DNA from: Methylotenera_A sp046594885
GTDB lineage: Bacteria; Pseudomonadota; Gammaproteobacteria; Burkholderiales; Methylophilaceae
Direction: 5' to 3'
NCBI GenBank assembly: GCA_046594885.1
Contig: JBKJRD010000054.1
Location: 1 to 12,355 of the forward strand
DNA length: 12,355 nucleotides
In this document: positions 1 to 5,401 of the stretch, piece after piece
Numbering within the stretch: the stretch's first letter is position 1
Layout of the letters: each line of letters begins with the position of its first letter
The notes under the pieces: model-generated
Told to the model about the DNA's origin: nothing
Databases searched by the model: none
The model's input: only the letters and a program-made list of their open reading frames with translations
Position numbers and translations under genes: made by a program

Positions 1-192
1 GTTATGTCCAATAATACCAAGCCTTACTCCTTGATTGACTTTGAAAGTGACATTCTTAACAGCAAAAAAATCTGAAAATCCTGATTTTTGATTGTATTTA
101 AAAAAGCTGGAGATGTAATCCTTGAGTGAAGGTGAGCGGTCGTGATAGATACGAAACTTTATAGATAGGTTATTAACAACAATACTTGACAT
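1..192 (-). CDS. wzt: Wzt-like polysaccharide ABC transporter ATPase, N-terminal part (cut by window edge)
   Basis: The first 64 residues of an ABC ATPase read on the minus strand from an ATG at 192. The frame is still open at base 1. It begins MSSIVVNNLSIKFRIY, has a roughly 25-residue basic/aromatic insert, then FFAVKNVTFKVNQG and GIIGHN, where the window stops. GIIGHN is the start of the Walker A loop (normally GxNGxGKST). The layout, an early strand, an insert with LKDYI and FFK, then 'F.AVK.VTF.V..G', is typical of the Wzt/TagH subfamily, which powers export of O-antigen, capsule or teichoic-acid chains. It starts 5 nt after the stop codon of the ABC-2 permease gene, the usual wzm-wzt order, so the two should form one exporter. 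Any C-terminal carbohydrate-binding domain lies outside the window. No strong Shine-Dalgarno is visible before the ATG. The subfamily call is confident. Which glycan it exports cannot be told. Confidence 0.88.
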   Translation of the reverse strand, partial: MSSIVVNNLSIKFRIYHDRSPSLKDYISSFFKYNQKSGFSDFFAVKNVTFKVNQGVRLGIIGHN

Positions 193-197
193 AGTTT

Positions 198-1001
198 TTA
201 AAGTCTAAAGACAATTTTCTTTTCATGTAGGGTGAATAAAGCAAAGCCGATACCCATCGATATTAATGCGTAGAGTATCGCACTAATAATTATCGATAAT
301 GTTGGCAAAGTCGCTGAGTTGATTGGAGAACGAAATAATTCTATGTATGGTACAACAGGATTCAAACTCACTAATGCAGCAATTTTTCCACCCAGCATAT
401 CTTTGTTATACAAAACCGGCGTCAAAAAAAATAGTGCTTGCATCGCAACGGTCATGATGTACTGCAGATCACGAAAAAAAACTGTTGCGACAGAAATAAT
501 AAGAACTATTCCAAAGGTGAAAAAAAATAGCAAAATAAAAGCAATGGGTATAAACAACACTACCCAAGATAATGTACCACCCAATATCATTATTATCACG
601 AATAATGCTATAAAGGATAAAAAACTATCAATTAAAACACCCAACGAAACGCTTAATGGAAATAATAACTTTGGCAGATATATTTTCTTTATTAAACCTT
701 CATTATTAATAAATGAAGCACTTGACTGTATAACAGCTGAATTGAAAAAATTCCATGGGATCATTCCAGCAAACAAAAATATTGCAAAAGCTTTTAGCTC
801 AACTTTAAAAAGCGTAGCAAAAACTACAGCGGTAACTGTCATCATTAATAGAGGATTTATGAGTGTCCATAAAAATCCTAAAGCAGTACGCCTGTATCTT
901 AATATTAATTGCTGCCTAACAAGTTGCACAAGCACGTAGTGAAACTTATTTAGCTCTATTAAAGGACACTTGATTGCATTTATGGTCTGTAAAATTTTCA
1001 T
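198..1001 (-). CDS. wzm: Wzm-like ABC-2 polysaccharide export permease
   Basis: Inner-membrane permease of 267 residues, normal for Wzm/KpsM/RfbA proteins, expected to move an undecaprenyl-linked glycan across the inner membrane with Wzt. Visible landmarks are an amphipathic N-terminal helix, RYRRTALGFLW (residues 35-45) leading into the first membrane segment (about 46-66), a second segment (about 70-90), the cytoplasmic NEGLIKKIYLPKLLFP stretch (100-115), further membrane spans at about 117-140, 145-172 and 182-198, the FFRDLQYI motif (175-182), LNPVVPYIELFR (213-224), and a last span before the characteristic end HEKKIVFRL. All are hallmarks of ABC-2 polysaccharide permeases. The ATG at 1001 is the only reasonable start. 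No good Shine-Dalgarno is seen at the right distance (an AGGA lies too far upstream). The gene is clearly more AT-rich than manC. It is followed after 5 nt by the ATPase gene. A 206-nt AT-rich gap separates it from the upstream exporter gene. Confidence 0.93.
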   Translation of the reverse strand: MKILQTINAIKCPLIELNKFHYVLVQLVRQQLILRYRRTALGFLWTLINPLLMMTVTAVVFATLFKVELKAFAIFLFAGMIPWNFFNSAVIQSSASFINNEGLIKKIYLPKLLFPLSVSLGVLIDSFLSFIALFVIIMILGGTLSWVVLFIPIAFILLFFFTFGIVLIISVATVFFRDLQYIMTVAMQALFFLTPVLYNKDMLGGKIAALVSLNPVVPYIELFRSPINSATLPTLSIIISAILYALISMGIGFALFTLHEKKIVFRL

Positions 1002-1077
1002 GACTTAATTTTTATATCCTTAATCTTCAAGCAAGTTTTAATTTTTGGTAAAAAAAATAGTGCATTGAGCGCATGTA

Positions 1078-1106
1078 TTTATATTTAAATAAAGATGACC
1101 AGAAAA
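1078..1106 (-). promoter_or_regulatory. Candidate sigma70-type promoter for wzm-wzt
   Basis: On the minus strand, TTTTCT (1106-1101) and TATAAA (1083-1078) are separated by 17 nt. They lie inside the 206-nt AT-rich gap 1002-1207, upstream of wzm. The -10 matches the consensus at five of six positions and the -35 at only three of six. In such AT-rich sequence this could arise by chance, and the implied leader would be about 70 nt. The rest of the gap holds a short inverted repeat (1161-1177), homopolymer A/T runs and no credible small gene. Confidence 0.25.
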
Positions 1107-1160
1107 TAATCTCTAAGAAAAATTCTCATTTTTTTTGCGCAACCTAACTTACCTTACTTC

Positions 1161-1177
1161 AAGAGTCATTAACTCTT
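1161..1177. repeat. Short perfect inverted repeat downstream of the ABC exporter gene
   Basis: AAGAGT, a 5-nt loop CATTA, then ACTCTT: a 6-bp perfect stem about 30 nt past the stop codon of the exporter gene on the minus strand. No T-run follows it in the direction of transcription, so it is not a convincing intrinsic terminator. It could be a weak RNA 3' structure or a protein-binding palindrome. Confidence 0.3.
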
Positions 1178-1207
1178 ATAAGACGATGGGTTTTTTAATA
1201 TCCCAAA

Positions 1208-2986
1208 TTATGTGACTTGTACTACGATTTGTTGGTATGTACCTGTTTGTTTCACACGCCCACCTGCCAACTCAATAATTTGCGAACAGTTTTTTAGCGT
1301 AGTTAACCGATGCGCGATGATAATGATGGTTAAACTATCACTTAAGCTGTCAATCGCTTGCATCACCGCTTGTTCGGTTTCGGTATCTAGCGCGCTAGTT
1401 GCTTCATCAAAAATAATCACATCTGCCTGTTTATACAATGCGCGCGCTATGCCAATTCTTTGGCGCTGCCCACCAGATAAACGCACACCGCGCTCACCGA
1501 CAAAGGTTTTATATTGTAATGGCCAAGTTTCAATTACCTCGGCTATTTGCGCTTGTTGGGCTGCGTGCTTTACGCGCTCATAGTCAATTTTAGCTTTTGG
1601 AACACCAAACGCAATATTTTCTGCAATGCTAGTATCCGCCAAAAAAATGGCTTGTGGCACATGTGCAATGTGCGATTGCCATCCACGCCTGTTATTTTCA
1701 TCGATCGCCACTCCATCTATTTCAAGCGCACCTTCGGTTGGCATCAGTAAGCCCATCACTATATCTAACAAGGTACTTTTACCGCCGCCAGTAGAGCCAA
1801 TAACACCCACTCTACTGCCTTTATTGATCGTGACATTTAATTGATTCAGCACTAAAGGTGCTGCACTGTTATAACGAAACGAGACTTGGTTTAACTGGAT
1901 TGTTTGCTCAAATGGCAGTGGCTTTGATATCGGCAGATTGATATAACTAGGCAGTGGCTGTTCTAGTAAATCTAATGTATCGCGTAGCGCTGCCTGACCA
2001 GTGTTGATGCTGGATATACCAGCATATGTTTGTTGCAATACTGGCAGTAAACGCTGCGCGCCGAGTGCTAATGCGCCTAAAATAGGGATGGCTTTAGCAA
2101 CGCCATCTGGCTGCAAAGCAAGAACATAGGCTGATACTGCAATCAACAGCATACCCAATGCTTCCATAAAATAACGCGGTGCACCACCAACAAAAAAACT
2201 ATCACCCTGCGCACGGCGCATGGGCAAATCAGAATCACGGTAAATTTGACAATAAGTTGCTTGACTGCCATCAATTAACACGTCGCGAATTCCAGATAAG
2301 CCCTCTTGTAGTGATTTATGCACATTAACAGCTTCTCGCGCAATGCATTCGCCACCAAGTATTAAACGTCGACGAGTAAACTTAATAACAATGTAATAAA
2401 AGAGCCCAAAACCACCAAAAGCACCAAAAGCGATCAGTGGGTTCACATAAATTATGGCCATTAATATGGCACTTAACATAAAGAAAGCGCTGATAATCGT
2501 TAGCAACGGTACTAAGGTAGTAAAAATAACACTATTTGCTTTATTGGTAATGCCGGCAATTACTTCACTGCTGTTACGCGAAACGTGCACTGAGTAAGGC
2601 TGATAAAGCGTGCGGCGATAAATATCAAGGCTAATATCTGCGCCAGTTCCAAACGATAATCGCATGGTTGCCCAAACCAGCAATAATCGCATTGCGCCCG
2701 CTACTAACACAGCCGTGCAAAACATTATGGTTAAGGGTAATAACATTTGATCAGCCGAGGTAAGATTTAAAAACTCAACCACTGGCTGGGCGAAGGGATG
2801 CTCAAAAACACGTTGTGGCGCAGTTAATACACCCAAAAAAGGTAAAATTGCGCCAATACTAAACACCTCTGCAAATGATGCAACAATCATTAAAATCAGT
2901 AATAAGCCAAGCTGCTTGCGTCGCCTTGGTGTTATGTTTAGCCACAATCTGTGGATTAAATTAAAAGTAGAGTGTTCTAATTGCAT
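1208..2986 (-). CDS. ABC exporter, permease-ATPase fusion (lipid-linked oligosaccharide flippase / MsbA-like)
   Basis: A 592-residue half-transporter with a fused six-helix membrane domain (about 25-330) and a nucleotide-binding domain (about 360-590). The ATPase motifs are all present: Walker A GSTGGGKS (397-404), Q-loop Q445, signature LSGGQ (503-507), Walker B VIIFDE (523-528, catalytic E528) and switch His H559. The membrane domain opens with the ASFAEVFSIGAILPFL stretch (36-51). I associate this with the PglK/WlaB-type branch, which flips lipid-linked oligosaccharides, rather than with lipid A MsbA proper, which sits with lpxK. It works as a homodimer in the inner membrane. It lies 60 nt after manC in a polysaccharide locus, so a glycolipid substrate is likely. 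The ATG at 2986 gives the expected length. No clear Shine-Dalgarno precedes it. Alternatives are a general lipid or peptide exporter. The fold is certain and the substrate is inference. Confidence 0.85.
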   Translation of the reverse strand: MQLEHSTFNLIHRLWLNITPRRRKQLGLLLILMIVASFAEVFSIGAILPFLGVLTAPQRVFEHPFAQPVVEFLNLTSADQMLLPLTIMFCTAVLVAGAMRLLLVWATMRLSFGTGADISLDIYRRTLYQPYSVHVSRNSSEVIAGITNKANSVIFTTLVPLLTIISAFFMLSAILMAIIYVNPLIAFGAFGGFGLFYYIVIKFTRRRLILGGECIAREAVNVHKSLQEGLSGIRDVLIDGSQATYCQIYRDSDLPMRRAQGDSFFVGGAPRYFMEALGMLLIAVSAYVLALQPDGVAKAIPILGALALGAQRLLPVLQQTYAGISSINTGQAALRDTLDLLEQPLPSYINLPISKPLPFEQTIQLNQVSFRYNSAAPLVLNQLNVTINKGSRVGVIGSTGGGKSTLLDIVMGLLMPTEGALEIDGVAIDENNRRGWQSHIAHVPQAIFLADTSIAENIAFGVPKAKIDYERVKHAAQQAQIAEVIETWPLQYKTFVGERGVRLSGGQRQRIGIARALYKQADVIIFDEATSALDTETEQAVMQAIDSLSDSLTIIIIAHRLTTLKNCSQIIELAGGRVKQTGTYQQIVVQVT

Positions 2987-3010
2987 TTAAGTCATTCATT
3001 CAAAAAATCT

Positions 3011-3040
3011 ATAATATTGCTAAATAATATTTACAAACAA
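3011..3040 (-). promoter_or_regulatory. Candidate promoter between manC and the ABC exporter gene
   Basis: On the minus strand, TTGTTT (3040-3035) and TATTAT (3016-3011) are 18 nt apart. The -10 has five of six consensus bases. The expected start site near 3004 would leave a leader of about 18 nt before the ATG at 2986. The same 60-nt gap contains an all-AT inverted repeat (AATATT on both sides) followed by a T-run, so part of the signal could instead be a weak terminator after manC. Low certainty. Confidence 0.28.
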
Positions 3041-3046
3041 CGATCA

Positions 3047-4459
3047 TTAAGGCGTGCGCCCGTATGCATCATCAAAGCGAATAATGTCATCTTCACCCAC
3101 ATAATCACCACATTGCACTTCAATAATACTTAATGCTTCGTTGCCTTTGTTTTCCAAGCGATGCTTATGCGTTTTAGAGATATAAGTCGATTGATTTTCG
3201 TTCAAAGTGAATTCAATTTCGTTATTGGTAATGGTGGCGACACCAGAAACCACGACCCAATGTTCGGCGCGGTGTTTATGCATTTGCATGGATAATTTCG
3301 CACCTGGGTTGACCACAATACGTTTGATTTTAAAATTGCTACTTTCTTCTAGTACCGTGTAGCTGCCCCATGGACGATACACTGTTTGATGAATTTCCGT
3401 TAATACTGGGTTATGGATTTTAACTTGTGCCACTAAGGCTTTAATATCCTCACTGCGATTTTTATCACAAATCAGTGTCGCATCAGCCGTTTGAATCACC
3501 GCAATATTATCTACGCCCAAAATTGCCAACAAACCCGTTTCAGTCCAAAGCAAGCTATTGGTCGTCTCTTGCAATAATACTTGGCCGTGCGTCACATTTT
3601 TGTGTGCATCTTTATCAAGGCGTTGGTAAATCGAATCCCAACTACCTAAATCGCTCCAAGCCATATCCACCGGCACAACCGCTACTTTTTCTGCCAGCTC
3701 TGCCAAACCATAATCCATTGATACGTTATCAAAATTGGCATAGGTATCGGCAAAGTTTTCTGCGTTCATGCTGACCACTTGCTGCGCCATTTCTGGCTGA
3801 TATTGTTGCAGCATATGCATAAAAGTTTGCGCTTTAAACACAAACATGCCGCTATTCCACAAATAACCGTCCCGCACAAATTGTTCGGCTTTTTCGGCGT
3901 CTGGTTTTTCTACAAACTGGTCTACCTTAAGTAATGGCAAAGCGCCGCTGTAGGGCAATTGCTGAGCTGGTTTAATGTAACCATAGCCTGTTGCAGGCTC
4001 ATGTGGCTTAATGCCTAATAACACCAAATAATCATCATTCGCCGCTAATTCAGCGGTTTGCCAAGCCCGCATAAATGCATCGGTTTTATCAATGGCATGG
4101 TCGGATGCAAACACCCCAATCAGCGCATTAGCATCTTGCTGGCTAATCTGATGCACAGCCCAAGCAACTGCAGGTAAGGTATTTCTGGCACAAGGTTCTG
4201 CTAACACATTTGCCACAGCGTCTGGCGCGATTTCTGCCAATTGCCCTTTTACTTCAAATTTATGGTCTTCATGCGTTACCGTGAATAAATGGCTAGCGCT
4301 AACATGCGTTAACAAACGTTGTGTGGTTTGTTGCAGCAAGGTTAAATCGCCATTCAGCGCTAACAATTGTTTAGGGCGTAATGTGCGCGAAAGTGGCCAT
4401 AATCTGGTGCCAGAGCCGCCACATAAAATAATGGCATATCGGTTTGGTTGCGCGCTCAT
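3047..4459 (-). CDS. manC: Bifunctional mannose-1-phosphate guanylyltransferase / mannose-6-phosphate isomerase
   Basis: Cytoplasmic enzyme of 470 residues, the usual length of ManC/AlgA/XanB type II enzymes. It converts mannose-1-phosphate plus GTP to GDP-mannose. The C-terminal half interconverts fructose-6-P and mannose-6-P in bifunctional members. The nucleotidyltransferase part shows GGSGTRLWPLSR (14-25), PKQ (29-31), FVEKP (182-186), NSGMFVF (202-208) and the MAWSDLGSWDS stretch (266-276). The cupin isomerase part shows RPWGSY (362-367) and QMHKHRAEHW (392-401, putative metal ligands H394, H396, H400), with the end GDYVGEDDIIRFDDAYGR. The start at 4459 is supported by a GGAG 11 nt upstream, inside the last codons of the regulator gene, so translation is probably coupled to it. 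GDP-mannose can feed mannose, fucose, rhamnose or perosamine units of the exported glycan. Phosphomannomutase is not in the window. Confidence 0.96.
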   Translation of the reverse strand: MSAQPNRYAIILCGGSGTRLWPLSRTLRPKQLLALNGDLTLLQQTTQRLLTHVSASHLFTVTHEDHKFEVKGQLAEIAPDAVANVLAEPCARNTLPAVAWAVHQISQQDANALIGVFASDHAIDKTDAFMRAWQTAELAANDDYLVLLGIKPHEPATGYGYIKPAQQLPYSGALPLLKVDQFVEKPDAEKAEQFVRDGYLWNSGMFVFKAQTFMHMLQQYQPEMAQQVVSMNAENFADTYANFDNVSMDYGLAELAEKVAVVPVDMAWSDLGSWDSIYQRLDKDAHKNVTHGQVLLQETTNSLLWTETGLLAILGVDNIAVIQTADATLICDKNRSEDIKALVAQVKIHNPVLTEIHQTVYRPWGSYTVLEESSNFKIKRIVVNPGAKLSMQMHKHRAEHWVVVSGVATITNNEIEFTLNENQSTYISKTHKHRLENKGNEALSIIEVQCGDYVGEDDIIRFDDAYGRTP

Positions 4460-4464
4460 GTTTG

Positions 4465-4839
4465 TTAAATCTCCACTGGGTGCAATTTAATAGCTAATGA
4501 TTGGTTTACATCGTTACGCAACTCTTCAATTTGTGCTTGCAAAGCTGCGTGTTCCTGTAATTTTACCTTTAAAAAACGCGCTGTAATCAAAGATTTTTCT
4601 TCCAATCCTTTTGGTGTTAACAAATACATATAAGCCAATTTATTGTGGCTATTGCGAAAATTGGTGGCCTTCAAAAAGCCAATCGCTATTAAAGCTTTAA
4701 CGCAGAAATTGACACGTCCCAAGCTAATGTCTAACGCACGCGCCAAATCGCGTTGGCTAATTGCTGGGTTAGCTTCTAATATTTTTAAAATTTTGTAGCG
4801 GTACTCGTCTGTTAACACGATATTCAATTTACCGTTCAT
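4465..4839 (-). CDS. MarR-family EPS-associated transcriptional regulator
   Basis: A 124-residue DNA-binding protein. Residues about 8-80 form a winged helix-turn-helix: LTDEYRYKILKILEANP, then ISQRDLARALDISLGRVNFC, with the recognition helix about 38-52 and the wing around KLAYMYLLTPKG (67-78). Residues about 83-112 look like a short coiled coil (ITARFLKVKLQEHAALQAQIEEL), probably for dimerisation. This compact layout is that of the EPS-associated MarR-type regulators found at the head of exopolysaccharide loci in proteobacteria, and here it is directly followed by manC. I start it at the ATG at 4839. A TTG directly before (4842) would add one residue. No Shine-Dalgarno is visible for either. 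A near-leaderless promoter is proposed just upstream. It probably controls its own polysaccharide locus. The ligand and operator are unknown. Confidence 0.85.
   Translation of the reverse strand: MNGKLNIVLTDEYRYKILKILEANPAISQRDLARALDISLGRVNFCVKALIAIGFLKATNFRNSHNKLAYMYLLTPKGLEEKSLITARFLKVKLQEHAALQAQIEELRNDVNQSLAIKLHPVEI
4471..4474 (-). promoter_or_regulatory. Ribosome binding site of manC inside the regulator gene
   Basis: GGAG on the minus strand, 11 nt before the manC ATG. It lies within the codons for the regulator's last residues (Val-Glu-Ile-stop). Ribosomes finishing the regulator would open this site, so regulator and ManC production are probably linked. Confidence 0.55.
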
Positions 4840-4851
4840 CAATTGAACAGC

Positions 4852-4881
4852 AGTGTAACAACTTGTGGTTCAATAATGCAA
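4852..4881 (-). promoter_or_regulatory. Candidate promoter of the regulator-manC unit
   Basis: On the minus strand, TTGCAT (4881-4876) and TACACT (4857-4852) are 18 nt apart. Start of transcription would fall near 4845, leaving only about 3-6 nt before the TTG/ATG start of the regulator, so the message would be nearly leaderless. This fits the absence of a Shine-Dalgarno there. The remainder of the gap 4843-4945 is very AT-rich and contains a TATAAT on the plus strand (4921-4926) with no plus-strand gene behind it. Confidence 0.4.
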
Positions 4882-4945
4882 GTAAAACTTTTAATAAAGT
4901 GTTTAAATAATTGATTTTTATATAATACTTAACACTTATATTTGC

Positions 4946-5362
4946 CTAAAAAATCCCCGTAAATTTCTTAATCTCACGTTGCTGTCGTTTAGTTGGTCGC
5001 CCTGCGCCTCTTTCTCTGATGCCATGGTCTGCTTCAAGTGTGATTTTTGCATTTTCGCGCTTGGTTTTACTTGGCTCAGTTTCGGCATATAGCAGCGCAG
5101 CTTCTGGTGCGCCGCGCCGAATACTTGATAAACCCGTTACATCCACTTCTATTTCAAATTCTTTATGACGGATAGCAATCAACATGCCTATTTTGATTTC
5201 TTTGGCAGGTTTGGCACGGTCACCATCTACGCGCACTTTGCCGCTATCAACGGCATCGGCAGCAGTACTGCGTGTTTTAAAAAAGCGCGCCGCCCACAAC
5301 CATTTATCTAAACGGCATTTATCTGCAATTTGCTCAGTTATTGCTAATGTTTCTTTCAACAA
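4946..5362 (-). CDS. hslR: Heat shock protein 15 homologue, S4-domain ribosome rescue factor
   Basis: A 138-residue basic RNA-binding protein. Residues about 16-80 are an S4 domain beginning CRLDKWLWAARFFKTRSTAA and including GKVRVDG (41-47) and AKPAKEIKIG (50-59). The APEAALLYAE stretch (85-94) and the basic tail with GRPTKRQQREIKKF match the HslR family. E. coli HslR binds free 50S subunits that still carry a nascent chain on tRNA and helps recycle them after heat shock. The start must be a TTG (5362, or a second TTG at 5359). There is a stop codon in frame three codons upstream of 5362, and no ATG or GTG precedes the S4 core. A GAGA lies just before. It follows the Lon-like gene by 39 nt on the same strand, which suggests co-transcription of two quality-control genes. 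Confidence 0.92.
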   Translation of the reverse strand: MLKETLAITEQIADKCRLDKWLWAARFFKTRSTAADAVDSGKVRVDGDRAKPAKEIKIGMLIAIRHKEFEIEVDVTGLSSIRRGAPEAALLYAETEPSKTKRENAKITLEADHGIRERGAGRPTKRQQREIKKFTGIF

Positions 5363-5384
5363 ATTTTCTCAGTGTGCTATTGAT

Positions 5385-5401
5385 GGCTTTACGGTTAAGC
5401 C
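5385..5401. repeat. Small hairpin between the Lon-like gene and hslR
   Basis: GGCTT and AAGCC (5385-5389 and 5397-5401) form a 5-bp stem with a 7-nt loop, starting right next to the stop codon of the Lon-like gene. It lacks a T-run in the direction of transcription, so it is at most a weak attenuating structure before hslR. It could be chance. Confidence 0.22.

Noticed and set aside
319..939. A 206-codon open frame on the plus strand opposite the wzm gene
   Set aside because: It is antisense to a well-supported permease, has a low-complexity Lys/Asn/Ile composition typical of a reverse reading of an AT-rich gene, and shows no recognisable domain or Shine-Dalgarno.
1161..1207. Intrinsic terminator after the ABC exporter gene
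   Set aside because: The AAGAGT/ACTCTT stem has only 6 AT-leaning pairs and no T-run on the downstream side. The GGG/CCC pair nearby gives too short a stem.
4898..4926. Plus-strand promoter with TATAAT at 4921-4926
   Set aside because: The hexamer 17 nt upstream is a poor -35, and the only sequence downstream on the plus strand is the antisense of hslR. It is most likely a chance match in AT-rich DNA.
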